Positions 1 through 9,463 are shown, numbered from the stretch's first letter. The stretch is DNA of 64,000 bases from Parapedobacter sp037190485 (GCA_037190485.1 JBBCJB010000037.1:62001-126000), one strand, 5' to 3'. Notes: a model not told the origin generated them from the sequence alone. Program-made: numbers and translations.

Positions 1-775
1 TGAACTGGTTGCCCTGTATCTCTTCCCGCAGCGCCTTCTCTTCCAGGTAAAAACTATAGTTCCCTGCGTATTGGATTAGTTTTCCACGTTTGGATTCGAC
101 GATCAGGTTCACCACGCGATCCAGGAAATAACGGTCGTGCGAAACGACGACAATCGCACCTTCGAACGCCTGCAAATAGCTTTCCAACCACTTGATGGAC
201 GGCAAGTCGAGGTGGTTTGTCGGTTCATCGAGCAGCAGGATATCAGGTGCTTGGAGCAAGATCCTGGCTAACATGACGCGCATGCGCCAACCACCGGAAA
301 ATTCGGATAGCGGCCGTTTCTGGTCGGCATCACTGAAACCCAATCCAGCAAGGATCTCGTGCGCACGATACTCGATGTTGTATCCATCCAGCGCCTCGAA
401 TTCCGTCTGCTTGTCGCTGAGTTTCTGAATGAGATCGTCCGAATAGTCGTCCGCTAGTTTTTCCAGCAACCGCTCGATTTCCGTATGCAGCTGGTTTTGC
501 CGTTCGAAGGCCTCCATGGCCACGTGGAGGATGCTTTTCGTTGACTGATACGACAGCAGGTCTTGGTTCAGGTAGCCGATCTTGATGTCCTTGGCCATCG
601 AAATGGTACCCGACGTGGGCGAGTAATCACCGACGATCAGTTTCAACAGGGTGGTTTTACCGGTTCCGTTGGCCCCGATGAGGCCTGTTTTGTCTCCGGG
701 TTTGATATGCCAATCGGCCTCGTCATACAATGCCCGGGCGCCGATTTCAAATGTCAGGTTATTTATCGCAATCAT
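1..775 (-). CDS. ABC-F family ATPase (Uup/EttA-like), C-terminus cut by window edge
   Basis: The protein begins MIAINNLTFEIGARAL at 775 and reads open to position 2, about 258 residues covering the first ATPase domain. The Walker A motif is GANGTGKTT, the signature is FSGGWRMR and Walker B is ILLLDEPTNHLD, followed by the switch histidine in VVVSHDRYF. The DEPTNHLD form and the absence of membrane segments place it in the ABC-F group of soluble translation factors and antibiotic-resistance-type ATPases, which act at the ribosome E site. The second ATPase domain and linker lie outside the window. It is divergent from pyrD, with its own -7 box eight nucleotides before the ATG. Which ABC-F subgroup it belongs to cannot be settled without the C-terminal half. 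Confidence 0.93.
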   Translation of the reverse strand, partial: MIAINNLTFEIGARALYDEADWHIKPGDKTGLIGANGTGKTTLLKLIVGDYSPTSGTISMAKDIKIGYLNQDLLSYQSTKSILHVAMEAFERQNQLHTEIERLLEKLADDYSDDLIQKLSDKQTEFEALDGYNIEYRAHEILAGLGFSDADQKRPLSEFSGGWRMRVMLARILLQAPDILLLDEPTNHLDLPSIKWLESYLQAFEGAIVVVSHDRYFLDRVVNLIVESKRGKLIQYAGNYSFYLEEKALREEIQGNQF

Positions 776-783
776 TTCGGCTG

Positions 784-791
784 CAAAGGTA
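784..791 (-). promoter_or_regulatory. Predicted -7 box of the ABC-F gene
   Basis: Read on the minus strand this is TACCTTTG, a full match to the Bacteroidota consensus TAnnTTTG. The ATG at 775 follows after eight nucleotides, so the transcript would carry almost no leader. Confidence 0.6.
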
Positions 792-812
792 CTAAAAAGG
801 CGGGGGGTTTGC

Positions 813-820
813 TACCTTTG
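813..820 (+). promoter_or_regulatory. Predicted -7 box of pyrD
   Basis: TACCTTTG fits TAnnTTTG exactly. Only five nucleotides separate it from the pyrD ATG at 826, so transcription should start at or next to the start codon. Confidence 0.6.
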
Positions 821-825
821 CAATT

Positions 826-1854
826 ATGTACAACGTAGTCAAGCCACTGCTGTTTTCGATGGATCCGGAAGCCGCCCACCATGTCGTCTCGGGTGGATTG
901 CGGCGATTCTGCAGCCTTTGGGGAAGCAAGAAATTGTTGGATGCAACCTATGGATACCAACACCCCGGCCTGGAGCGGGAGGTATTCGGCCTCAGGTTCA
1001 AGAATCCGATCGGATTGGCAGCCGGCTTTGACAAGAATGCCGAGTACGTGGCCGAAATGGCAGCGCTTGGATTCGGTTTTATCGAGATCGGTACCGTTAC
1101 ACCAAGGCCACAGCCCGGCAATGACAAGCCGCGGTTATTCCGACTGGTCGATGATCGCGCGTTGATCAATCGCATGGGGTTCAATAACCAAGGCGTAGAC
1201 GTGGCCGCCACCCGGCTGAGGCAATTGAAGGATCGCCGCAACCTCGTCATCGGGGGTAACATCGGCAAGAACAAGACGACCCCTAACGACGAGGCGGTGC
1301 ACGATTACATCACCTGTTTCGACACGTTGTTCGACGAAGTGGATTATTTCGTGGTCAACGTAAGTTCGCCCAATACACCCGGATTGCGCGCGTTGCAAGA
1401 AAAGGAGCCGTTGATGCGCCTACTGGGCACGTTGCAAGACCGTAATGTCCAACGACCGGTTTCCAGGCCCATCCTGCTGAAGATCGCACCCGACCTGACG
1501 GACAGCCAGCTGGACGATATCGTTGAGATCGTGAAAGCGACGGGTATAGCGGGCGTGATTGCCACCAATACCACCCTTTCGCGCGAGGGTTTGGCGAGCG
1601 GGGATAAATTGGTCGCCGAAACCGGCGGATTAAGCGGCAAACCGCTGGCCAGCCGATCGACCGAAGTGATCCGCTATTTGGCGACCGCTTCCAACCGTGC
1701 TTTCCCCATCATTGGGGTGGGGGGGATACATACACCCGAAGACGCCTTGGAAAAGCTGGATGCCGGCGCCTCGCTGCTACAGCTCTACACCGGATTCATC
1801 TATGAAGGCCCGGGCCTGATCAAGCGTATCTGCAAAAAAATAGCCCGCATCTGA
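826..1854 (+). CDS. pyrD: Dihydroorotate dehydrogenase (quinone), class 2
   Basis: This 342-residue enzyme oxidises dihydroorotate to orotate, the fourth step of pyrimidine synthesis, passing electrons through FMN to membrane quinone. The N-terminal helix region MYNVVKPLLFSMDPEAAHH is typical of class 2, membrane-associated enzymes. FMN-site motifs are visible at GLAAGFDKNAEY (about 63-74) and NRMGFNNQG (about 115-123). The catalytic base region NVSSPNTPGLR at about 178-188 carries the serine that marks class 2. The C-terminal GVGGI and LLQLYTGF segments bind the FMN phosphate. The ATG at 826 is supported by the promoter box just upstream. The last codons overlap a terminator that serves the convergent gene. 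Confidence 0.97.
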   Translation: MYNVVKPLLFSMDPEAAHHVVSGGLRRFCSLWGSKKLLDATYGYQHPGLEREVFGLRFKNPIGLAAGFDKNAEYVAEMAALGFGFIEIGTVTPRPQPGNDKPRLFRLVDDRALINRMGFNNQGVDVAATRLRQLKDRRNLVIGGNIGKNKTTPNDEAVHDYITCFDTLFDEVDYFVVNVSSPNTPGLRALQEKEPLMRLLGTLQDRNVQRPVSRPILLKIAPDLTDSQLDDIVEIVKATGIAGVIATNTTLSREGLASGDKLVAETGGLSGKPLASRSTEVIRYLATASNRAFPIIGVGGIHTPEDALEKLDAGASLLQLYTGFIYEGPGLIKRICKKIARI

Positions 1855-1871
1855 TCGAAGACGCGGGCTAT
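1834..1871 (-). terminator. Intrinsic terminator for the gyrA-TPR transcription unit
   Basis: A 9-bp perfect stem (1840-1848 with 1863-1871, ATAGCCCGC/GCGGGCTAT) is followed on the minus strand by seven T residues (1834-1840). The tract is on the correct side for transcripts coming from the reverse TPR gene that stops at 1897. The structure lies partly inside the 3' end of pyrD. Confidence 0.75.
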
Positions 1872-1896
1872 CCCGTTAACCGAAAAGCATTTACTC

Positions 1897-3069
1897 CTAT
1901 TGCAAGGCGTCTATGCGGGCTTGCAACTCATCGATTTTGGCCTGGTTCTCCTTGATTTCGTAATATTTCTTCAGGTTGTTGAGCGCCAGGTACGACTTGC
2001 CGTCGACTTCAACGGCCTTTTCCAGGAACGGCAGCGCGCTGTCGAAAATATCGTATGCTTTCTTGATCTCCGTGTCGTATTCAGACTGGGCCAAATTAGC
2101 GTTGTTCGTCTTATTGAACAGGTCGATTCCCTTGTTCAAAATCAGCCCCCCTAGGTTGATGTTCGCATCCAGGTAATTGGGATCGATCGCCAATGCCTTT
2201 TTGTAGGAAGCCTCCGCCTTTTCCATATCGCCCGTCTCGTTGTAGGCGATGCCCAGGTAATAGTGCAGGTTCTTGTTATCGGGTTCCTTCGACACCTGGT
2301 CATTGATGGTGGCGATGATCTTGTCTTCGTTGCCCGCCATGAGGTTCAACTCGATGTTCTGGGTAGCCAGTTCGTTGTCCTCGGGATACTTGCTGACTCC
2401 CAATTCGGCGTATTTGATGGCATTGGCGGTGTCTCCTTGCATCAGGTAGAGTCGCGATACGTCCAGGATGATCTGCCTGTTGTTGGAGAAACTGTCAATG
2501 GGGATAAGCTCCACGTACTTGCCCAGCGCTTTGTCGTAACTCTGTGAATTGACGGCCGCCAATCCGGAATAATACAACAGCGTCGTATCACCCGGCAGGT
2601 ACTTCAAGCCCCGGTCGAACGCGTCATAGGCAGTCGCGAAATCCTGGCTGTCCCAAGCCTTCACGCCGGCATTCAATTCATGCTGGGCCAGGATGGAATT
2701 GAGGATGCCCAGGTTCTGCTCATTTTCCTTTTCGGTATCGAGGCTAATTGCCTTATCGCGCGCCTCAGCCGCTTTCTGGATGTACCCCGCCGACGCTTCG
2801 GTCGAATCCAACAACGCCAAATCGGCATTCACCAAGGCATAGTAGGTCCAGGTCTCCGCCAGTTCCTTGGTCTTCTCGTGCTCGATTGCCTTTTCCAGCG
2901 CCTCTTTGGCGATGTTCAGGTCGCTGGCGCCCAGTGTGGCATTGCCGATGGATTTGACTTCGTTGAATTTGTCGTAGCTGGCTTTCGCCCGCCGCAGGTT
3001 GCTTGTTTGCGCAAACGCCGTGGAAGTAGCGACCACGAGCGTTGCCAATAAAATGGATTTCACTTTCAT
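1897..3069 (-). CDS. Exported tetratricopeptide-repeat protein
   Basis: This 390-residue protein has a clean signal peptide (about residues 1-20, ending AFA before Gln). It then has helical repeats with TPR signatures, clearest in the YYLGIAYNETGDMEKAEASY segment (about 270-290) with an NY-x-DA continuation. The C-terminus is a charged helix. It probably acts as a periplasmic or outer-membrane-associated scaffold; no enzymatic motif is visible. It follows a second TPR protein by four nucleotides and is the last gene before a terminator, so it should be cotranscribed with that gene and probably gyrA. The link to gyrase looks positional rather than functional. The exact partner is unknown. Confidence 0.85.
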   Translation of the reverse strand: MKVKSILLATLVVATSTAFAQTSNLRRAKASYDKFNEVKSIGNATLGASDLNIAKEALEKAIEHEKTKELAETWTYYALVNADLALLDSTEASAGYIQKAAEARDKAISLDTEKENEQNLGILNSILAQHELNAGVKAWDSQDFATAYDAFDRGLKYLPGDTTLLYYSGLAAVNSQSYDKALGKYVELIPIDSFSNNRQIILDVSRLYLMQGDTANAIKYAELGVSKYPEDNELATQNIELNLMAGNEDKIIATINDQVSKEPDNKNLHYYLGIAYNETGDMEKAEASYKKALAIDPNYLDANINLGGLILNKGIDLFNKTNNANLAQSEYDTEIKKAYDIFDSALPFLEKAVEVDGKSYLALNNLKKYYEIKENQAKIDELQARIDALQ

Positions 3070-3073
3070 GTTC

Positions 3074-4216
3074 TTAGTTTATCGTGAGCTGATTCAAAAT
3101 GTTATTTACCCGTTCCAGCTGGATGACGTCGCCGGACTGATCGTACAATACGGCCAGCGATTTCAATGTATTCACTTCCGAAGGCTGGATTTGATTTGCT
3201 TTTAACAAATATTCCTGTGCTTTGTTTTGTTTTGTGCTGTCTGCCGGATTGGCGACGTATTCCCGAAGGTACAACAGGCCCAATTCCAGGTTGCCTTCGA
3301 AATTGTTTGCGTCTAAACTGATCACCTTTTCATAGAATCGCTTGGCCGCTTCCGTATTCCCTTCCATCTCGTTGGCGAAGCCAGCGATGTAATTCAGTTT
3401 CACGTTCTCCGGCTCGTGCGCCACGGCCTCGTCCGCCAACGGCACGATGGCCGAATAGGCTTCGTTAGCGGAATAGACGTTGATCAGCGTGAACAGGATC
3501 GTCTTGTTGCCCGGGAATTGTTCCCGGCCCTTCAGCAAGGTGTTGAGCATGGATCGGTTGTCACCCTTTTTCCGATACAGCTCAGCAAGTTCGAGGATGT
3601 ATGCCGGCGACGAGGTTTCGCGCTGGCGCGTAAAGTTCTCGTACCGCTTCAACGCATCATCCGAGCCGATCCTGGTGCTCAGCACGGCGAGGTTGTGTTT
3701 CACGTCGATTGTCGATCCACTGATCGAGTCCACTTTGTGGTACTGGTGGAACGCCTCTTCGTAATTGGCCTTCGCCACCGCGCGATTCGCCTTGATCAGG
3801 TAGGCATTCGCCAAGGTGCGCTTGATGTAGTTGATCTCTGTCTCGTTGTCGTAGTTTGACTGCCGATTGGTCAACCGCCTCAGCGCGCGCAGCGTGATGT
3901 CTGTAGGGTCTGCCGGATACTTTTGCGTTCGGTTCGAATCAACCACCGCCAATGTGCTATACACCAACCCCCTGAGCAGGATGTTGCGATAGCTCGTCGA
4001 ATCGCGCTTGGTCTTGAACGCCTCATCCGAAAACTTTCGGGCCGCTTCAAGGTACTTGAAATCCTTCGTTTTCGAATAGAGCGCAAAGTTGTTGTTGCCT
4101 TCCTTCAGGTTTGACTGCGCGAAGACGGGCAGCGTACCGAATACGAATACAACCAGGAAAAAGGCCGTTCTCCCATTATGCTTCCGATTCACCGTTTGTT
4201 GTGTCGTCGTTCTCAT
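3074..4216 (-). CDS. Exported tetratricopeptide-repeat protein overlapping the gyrA 3' end
   Basis: The protein is 380 residues long. After a basic N-region it has a hydrophobic segment (FFLVVFVFGTLPVFA, about 19-33), which fits a long signal peptide cleaved before QSNLKEG. TPR-like helical pairs fill the rest, for example around residues 265-290 (YIAGFANEMEGNTEAAKRFY). The only in-frame ATG before the hydrophobic segment is at 4216, so the signal peptide is encoded inside the last 41 nucleotides of gyrA in another frame. This overlap suggests translational coupling. It is similar in style and size to the downstream TPR gene, so the pair may have arisen by duplication. No catalytic motif is seen. 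Confidence 0.85.
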   Translation of the reverse strand: MRTTTQQTVNRKHNGRTAFFLVVFVFGTLPVFAQSNLKEGNNNFALYSKTKDFKYLEAARKFSDEAFKTKRDSTSYRNILLRGLVYSTLAVVDSNRTQKYPADPTDITLRALRRLTNRQSNYDNETEINYIKRTLANAYLIKANRAVAKANYEEAFHQYHKVDSISGSTIDVKHNLAVLSTRIGSDDALKRYENFTRQRETSSPAYILELAELYRKKGDNRSMLNTLLKGREQFPGNKTILFTLINVYSANEAYSAIVPLADEAVAHEPENVKLNYIAGFANEMEGNTEAAKRFYEKVISLDANNFEGNLELGLLYLREYVANPADSTKQNKAQEYLLKANQIQPSEVNTLKSLAVLYDQSGDVIQLERVNNILNQLTIN

Positions 4217-6734
4217 CGGTCTGTTCGTTATTGTCTTGATTTTCCGTAATGACTTCCTCCTCTTCGTGCTCCACCTTGGTTACCGACGCGATTTCGTCGT
4301 CGCCTTTGAGGCTGATCAAACGCACGCCCTGCGTGGCACGCCCCATCACGCGCAACTCGCTGACCGCAATGCGGATGACAATGCCCGACTTGTTGATGAT
4401 CATCAGGTCATCGTTGTCGGTCACGTCTTTGATGGCCACCAAGCTGCCGGTCTTTTCGGTCACGTTGATGGTCTTCACGCCCTTGCCACCGCGGTTGGTC
4501 ACCCGGTAATCCTCGATATCCGTCCGTTTGCCGTATCCTTTCTCGGACACCACCAAAACGGTTATCTCTGGATTGTTAACACTAATCATGCCAACTACCT
4601 CGTCGTCGGGCCCGGCCAGCGTCACGCCGCGTACGCCGGTGGCGGTACGGCCCATGGGGCGTACGGTCGACTCGTTGAAGCGGATGGCCCTACCCGAGCG
4701 CAGCGCCATGACGATCTCGCTGCTACCATCGGTGAGACACGCTTCGAGGAGCTGGTCGCCCTCGTTGATATTGATTGCGTTGATGCCATTGGCCCGCGGC
4801 CGCGAATACGCCTCGAGCGAGGTCTTCTTGATGGTGCCGCGCTTCGTACACATAATGATGAAATTGTTCTCCAGGTACTCCTGATCCTTGAGGTTTTTCA
4901 CCTTGATGTACGCCTTGATCTTTTCCTCTTTCGGGATATTGATGATGTTCTGGATCGCCCGGCCGCGCGAGGTGCGGCTGCCTTCGGGAATCTCGAATGC
5001 CCGGAGCCAGAAACAGCGCCCGGCTTCGGTGAAGAAAAGCATGTAATTGTGGGCCGAGGCGATGATGATGTGCTCGGTGAAGTCCTCCTCGCGCGTGTTG
5101 CTGCCCAACGAGCCCTTGCCACCGCGGCCCTGCCTGCGGTATTCGGTGAGCGGCGTGCGCTTCACATAGCTTTCGTGCGAAATGGTGATGACGATTTCCT
5201 CGTCTTCGATGAAATCCTCCATGCGCATGTCTTCGGCCGAATGCACGATCGTAGACCGCCGTTCATCACCGTATTTCTCCCTCACTTCCGAAAGTTCGTC
5301 CTTGATGATCTGCATGCGCAGGCTTTCGTCCTCGAGCACGGCCTTCAAGTAGTCGATGGTCTTCATCAGCTCCGCATATTCTTCCTTGATCTTGTCGCGT
5401 TCCAGTCCGGTGAGTCGGCGCAGGGTCATGTCGAGTATCGCTCGCGCCTGGATATCGGAAAGCCCGAATTGTTCCATCAAGCCGAGCCTGGCATCCTCCG
5501 GTGTCGCCGATGCCCGGATCAGCTTGATTACCTCATCCAGGTGATCGAGGGCGATGAGCAACCCTTCCAGGATATGCGCGCGCTTTTCGGCCTCGGCCAG
5601 CTCGAACCGCGTGCGGCGCACCACCACTTCATGGCGGTGCTCCACGAAATGGTGGATCATGTCTTTCAGGTTGAGCATCATCGGCCTGCCGTGCACGAGG
5701 GCGATGTTATTCACGCTGAACGAGGTCTGTAAGGCCGTATACTTGTAGAGGTTGTTTAGCACGATCGATGCATTCGCATCCCGCTTGATATCGTACACGA
5801 CCCGCATGCCCTGCCGATCGGATTCGTCCCGGATCTCGGCGATGCCTTCCAGCTTTTTCTCATTGACCAGATCGGCCGTGCGCTTGATCATGTCCGACTT
5901 GTTCACTTGATAGGGAATCTCTGTCACGATGATCTGCTCGCGTCCCGTCTTGGTCGTTTCGATCTCGGCCTTCGCACGCATCACGATGCGGCCCCGGCCG
6001 GTGTGGAACGCTTCCTGCACGCCAGCGTAGCCATAGATGATGCCACCCGTGGGGAAGTCTGGCCCCTTGATGTGCTGCATCAACTCGGCGACCTCGATGT
6101 CGCGGTTGTCGATGTAGGCGTGGATGCCGTCAACCACCTCCGTGAGGTTATGGGGAGCCATGTTGGTGGCCATGCCCACGGCGATGCCCGAAGAGCCGTT
6201 GACCAGCAGGTTGGGGATGCGCGTGGGCAGCACCGTCGGCTCTTCGAGCGAGTCATCGAAATTGAGCTGGTAATCGATGGTGTCCTTGTTGATGTCAGAA
6301 AGCAGTTCCTCCGCGATTTTCTTCAATCGCGCCTCGGTATATCGCATGGCCGCGGGTGGATCGCCGTCAACGGAACCATAGTTCCCCTGTCCATCCACCA
6401 ACGGGTACCGCAAGCTCCAATCCTGGGCCATGCGCACCATGGTGTCATAAACCGATGAATCGCCATGGGGGTGGTATTTACCCAATACGTCGCCAACGAT
6501 ACGGGCCGATTTCTTATAGGGCTTACCGCTGGTTACGCCCAGGTCCAGCATACCGTACAATACACGACGGTGCACGGGCTTCAAACCATCGCGCACGTCG
6601 GGTAGCGCACGAGATACAATGACCGACATGGAGTAGTCAATGTATGCCGATTTCATTTGGTCTTCGATGTTGATGGGGATGATCCGGTCGTTCGCCGGAA
6701 CGAGGTCGTTGCCGTTTTCTGTTTCTTCAGCCAT
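4176..6734 (-). CDS. gyrA: DNA gyrase subunit A
   Basis: At 852 residues this is a full-length gyrase A, the strand-breaking subunit that introduces negative supercoils with GyrB. The breakage-reunion domain starts IPINIEDQMKSAYIDYSM. The catalytic tyrosine lies in AAMRYTEARL (about Tyr132). The quinolone-determining region reads HPHGDSSVYDTMV, with the serine (about 93) and aspartate (about 97) of the susceptible form. The C-terminal beta-pinwheel contains a GyrA box in RRQGRGGKGSLG. The protein ends in a long acidic tail rich in Glu, Asp and Asn. The absence of a topoisomerase IV-like truncated pinwheel and the presence of the GyrA box favour gyrase over ParC. Two TPR genes follow in the same direction. 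Confidence 0.97.
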   Translation of the reverse strand: MAEETENGNDLVPANDRIIPINIEDQMKSAYIDYSMSVIVSRALPDVRDGLKPVHRRVLYGMLDLGVTSGKPYKKSARIVGDVLGKYHPHGDSSVYDTMVRMAQDWSLRYPLVDGQGNYGSVDGDPPAAMRYTEARLKKIAEELLSDINKDTIDYQLNFDDSLEEPTVLPTRIPNLLVNGSSGIAVGMATNMAPHNLTEVVDGIHAYIDNRDIEVAELMQHIKGPDFPTGGIIYGYAGVQEAFHTGRGRIVMRAKAEIETTKTGREQIIVTEIPYQVNKSDMIKRTADLVNEKKLEGIAEIRDESDRQGMRVVYDIKRDANASIVLNNLYKYTALQTSFSVNNIALVHGRPMMLNLKDMIHHFVEHRHEVVVRRTRFELAEAEKRAHILEGLLIALDHLDEVIKLIRASATPEDARLGLMEQFGLSDIQARAILDMTLRRLTGLERDKIKEEYAELMKTIDYLKAVLEDESLRMQIIKDELSEVREKYGDERRSTIVHSAEDMRMEDFIEDEEIVITISHESYVKRTPLTEYRRQGRGGKGSLGSNTREEDFTEHIIIASAHNYMLFFTEAGRCFWLRAFEIPEGSRTSRGRAIQNIINIPKEEKIKAYIKVKNLKDQEYLENNFIIMCTKRGTIKKTSLEAYSRPRANGINAININEGDQLLEACLTDGSSEIVMALRSGRAIRFNESTVRPMGRTATGVRGVTLAGPDDEVVGMISVNNPEITVLVVSEKGYGKRTDIEDYRVTNRGGKGVKTINVTEKTGSLVAIKDVTDNDDLMIINKSGIVIRIAVSELRVMGRATQGVRLISLKGDDEIASVTKVEHEEEEVITENQDNNEQTDENDDTTNGESEA

Positions 6735-6865
6735 TATAAATGTTCAGTTCTAAAATCACCTTAACCAAAAACACAGTGGTTAGCGCTTTGCGCATGCGAA
6801 ATTAAGCATTTTCTACCTGAAAAGCTAATGTTATTTAGGGGGTGTTGGCGTCCGATTGGATGCAT

Positions 6866-7363
6866 TTATCGGTCGCGCGCATCGTTTATCACGCGTATCA
6901 CATCGTCGACGACCGACTTGGCCGTCTCCAGCATCTTCGGGTTTCCATCGAAATCGGCATCGAGGATCACGGTCTTGCTTTTTTCGGTGTAGTTGTACTG
7001 CAACTGGAAGCGCGGCACGACCTTGCCCTGCGCTCGGGGAGCGGCCGAGACCATGTCATCGGGAAGGTTCCAGAAGCCGAGCTGGGCCGCTTTGCCGTGC
7101 AGGTGGCGCAAATCGTCTTCACGTAGGCGGACGGTATCGGTCAGCAGGGAATCGTTACGGTCCAGGTAATGGTAGATGCCCGTCTTCGAGTCGAATCGGT
7201 TGGGGAGGTCATCGCCTTCACCGTACTGCAGGACAATGGACTCCAGGTCGGCGAACCGATAGGGCGCGTTGCGGAACATCTGCGCATAATAGATGTAGCA
7301 ATAGACGATAAATGGCACGATGATGCATATGGCCAAGAAAATCCGCTTGTTGCGTTCACTCAT
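6866..7363 (-). CDS. Hypothetical membrane-anchored protein
   Basis: This 165-residue protein has one N-terminal hydrophobic segment (about 8-26, FLAICIIVPFIVYCYIYYA) that looks like an uncleaved anchor, followed by a soluble domain of about 135 residues. The domain begins with a segment resembling FADLESIVLQYGEGDDLPNRFDSKTG and ends with an alpha-helix. I do not recognise the family. A good -7 box lies 23 nucleotides upstream, so it has its own promoter. It lies between gyrA and the M3 peptidase, all on the minus strand, but the spacing does not require a common operon. Confidence 0.7.
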   Translation of the reverse strand: MSERNKRIFLAICIIVPFIVYCYIYYAQMFRNAPYRFADLESIVLQYGEGDDLPNRFDSKTGIYHYLDRNDSLLTDTVRLREDDLRHLHGKAAQLGFWNLPDDMVSAAPRAQGKVVPRFQLQYNYTEKSKTVILDADFDGNPKMLETAKSVVDDVIRVINDARDR

Positions 7364-7386
7364 GTTTGAAAGTCAAGATATGGGGG

Positions 7387-7394
7387 CAAAGATA
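7387..7394 (-). promoter_or_regulatory. Predicted -7 box of the anchored hypothetical gene
   Basis: The minus strand reads TATCTTTG, a full match to TAnnTTTG, ending 23 nucleotides before the ATG at 7363. Confidence 0.55.
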
Positions 7395-7410
7395 GCAAAA
7401 GGCGCAACGA

Positions 7411-9438
7411 TTACGAAGTGAGCAGCCCGGCTCGCTTCAATAGCGCTTCCGGCCGTGGTTTCCGGCCACGGAAACGCACGTAGAGTTCCATGGGGTCGAC
7501 GGTGCCGCCACTGCTCAGCAATTCCTTGAACCTGGAGGCGGTCTCCGGATCGAAGACGCCGGTTTCCTTGAAGTACGAGAACGCATCGGCATCGAGCACT
7601 TCCGCCCATTTGTACGAATAATATCCCGCGGAATAACCACCGGCGAAGATATGCGAGAATGACGGGCTGTGCGCGGTGCCCGGCACATCCGGGTAGAGCT
7701 GCGTTTGACCGATGACCCGCTTCTCGAAGGCTTCGATGCCGGTATCGGCGTCCAGCGCATGGGTATGGTAGGCCATGTCAAGCAGGCCGAAGCCGAGCTG
7801 GCGCAAGGTCTGGTAGCCTTCCATGAAGTTGGCCGCGGCGACGATCTTGTCGATTTCCGCATCGGGCAGGGGCTCGCCGGTTCGGTAGTGGCGCGCAAAG
7901 GAACGGAGGAACGTTTTTTCGTAGCAGTAGTTTTCCATGAATTGCGACGGCAGCTCCACGAAATCCCAATAGACGTTGGTACCCGATAGGCTCTCGTATA
8001 CCGTGTCGGCCAGGATGCCGTGCAATGCATGCCCGAATTCGTGGAAGAGCGTGGTCACTTCGCTGAAGGTGAGCAACGAGGGCACGTCGCCCACCGCCCT
8101 GGCGAAATTGCACACGATGGAGATATGGGGGCGCACTTGGGTGCCACCCGCTTGCCATTGCCCACGATAGGATGTCATCCAAGCCCCGGCACGCTTGCCT
8201 TCGCGCGGATGCCAATCGGTATACAGCAAGGCCTTGTGCCGTCCGTTTTCCAACACTTCGTATACGGTCACTTCCTCGTGGTAGCGCGCGATGTCCGGTC
8301 GCTCGGCGAAGGTGAGGCCATACAGCCGGTGGGCGGCATCGAAGGCGGCCGCTAGCACTTGGTTGAGCGGAAAATAGGGTTTCATGGCTTCCTCGGCGAG
8401 CTCGAATTTCGCTTCGCGTAGCTTTTCGGCATAGTAGGCATGGTCATGGGGCATCATCGGCGAGACGCCGTCGCGTTCGGCCAGTGCACGCAGGGCGGCC
8501 ACCTCGGCTTCCGCATGCGGCTTGGCCTTTTCGAGCAGGTCGTGCAGGAAGCCGGTCACGATCGCGGGGGAACCGGCCATGCGTTCCTGCAACACGAAGT
8601 CGGCGTGCGTGCCAAACCCCAGCAGTTTGGCCCTGCGATCGCGGAGCGAAACGATATCCCGGACAATCCCTTCGTTATTGTGGTCGTTGTCCTTCAGCGC
8701 CCGGGTCGCCGAAGCCAGGTAGAGTTCGCGGCGCAAGTCGCGGTTGGCGGCGTATTTCATGAAGGGCACGAAACTGGGGTAGTGCAGCGTGAACACCCAG
8801 CCGTCGAGCCGCTGCTTTTCGGCCTCGGTCTTGGCGGCGGTTCGGATCGCGTCGGGCAGGCCGTCCAGCTGGCGCTCGTCCGAGATGTGCAACCGGTACG
8901 CGTTGGTTTCCTGGAGCACGTTTTGCGAAAACTTCGTCTTCAGCGTGGCCAGCTGCTTGTCGATCTCGCGCAGGACGCCCTTGTCATCGGGCGACAGCAG
9001 CGCGCCGTTGCGCATGAAGCCCGTATAGGTCTTGTCGAGCAACCGGGCCTCTTCCGGTGTCAACGCGGTGCGATCTATCGTGTCGTACACTTGTTTCACG
9101 CGCTTGAACAATCCCTCGTGGAGCAGGACGTCATTGCTGTACGCGGCCAATATGGGCGATAGTTCCTGGGCCAACCGCTGGATCTCATCGGTGGTTTCGG
9201 CGGCATCGAGGTTGAAGAACGTGGCCGACACGACGTTGAGCCGTGTCCCGACACGCTCCATCGCCGCGATGGTGTTCGAGAAATCGGCTGCGGCCGCGTC
9301 ATCGGCGATACCGTCGATCTCGCGCTTCGCATCGTCGATGAGCGCCAGGATCGCGGGTTTGAAGTGTCCGGGTTCGATCGAAGCGAACGGAACGGTATCA
9401 TCGGGGGTGTCAAAGGGTTTCAGCAACGGATTGTCCAT
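7411..9438 (-). CDS. M3 family zinc metallopeptidase (oligopeptidase A / peptidyl-dipeptidase type)
   Basis: This 675-residue protein has the usual size and layout of the thimet oligopeptidase family, with a long helical N-terminal half and a zinc catalytic C-terminal half. The zinc motif HEFGHALHG lies at about residues 461-470, and the third ligand glutamate is in the following helix. The segment FVELPSQFMENYCYE is characteristic of the Dcp/OpdA branch. There is no signal peptide, so it should act in the cytoplasm on short peptides released by proteases. It is preceded by its own -7 box. Whether it is a dipeptidyl carboxypeptidase or an endo-oligopeptidase cannot be told from sequence reading alone. 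Confidence 0.93.
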   Translation of the reverse strand: MDNPLLKPFDTPDDTVPFASIEPGHFKPAILALIDDAKREIDGIADDAAAADFSNTIAAMERVGTRLNVVSATFFNLDAAETTDEIQRLAQELSPILAAYSNDVLLHEGLFKRVKQVYDTIDRTALTPEEARLLDKTYTGFMRNGALLSPDDKGVLREIDKQLATLKTKFSQNVLQETNAYRLHISDERQLDGLPDAIRTAAKTEAEKQRLDGWVFTLHYPSFVPFMKYAANRDLRRELYLASATRALKDNDHNNEGIVRDIVSLRDRRAKLLGFGTHADFVLQERMAGSPAIVTGFLHDLLEKAKPHAEAEVAALRALAERDGVSPMMPHDHAYYAEKLREAKFELAEEAMKPYFPLNQVLAAAFDAAHRLYGLTFAERPDIARYHEEVTVYEVLENGRHKALLYTDWHPREGKRAGAWMTSYRGQWQAGGTQVRPHISIVCNFARAVGDVPSLLTFSEVTTLFHEFGHALHGILADTVYESLSGTNVYWDFVELPSQFMENYCYEKTFLRSFARHYRTGEPLPDAEIDKIVAAANFMEGYQTLRQLGFGLLDMAYHTHALDADTGIEAFEKRVIGQTQLYPDVPGTAHSPSFSHIFAGGYSAGYYSYKWAEVLDADAFSYFKETGVFDPETASRFKELLSSGGTVDPMELYVRFRGRKPRPEALLKRAGLLTS

Positions 9439-9455
9439 GGATTGAAAGTTTGGCC

Positions 9456-9463
9456 CAAAACTA
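9456..9463 (-). promoter_or_regulatory. Predicted -7 box of the M3 peptidase gene
   Basis: The minus strand reads TAGTTTTG, a full match to TAnnTTTG, 17 nucleotides before the ATG at 9438. Confidence 0.55.

Noticed and set aside
4089..5732. 547-codon ORF on the plus strand
   Set aside because: It is antisense to gyrA, which is unmistakable, and the protein has no recognisable domain; it reflects GC-rich codon usage.
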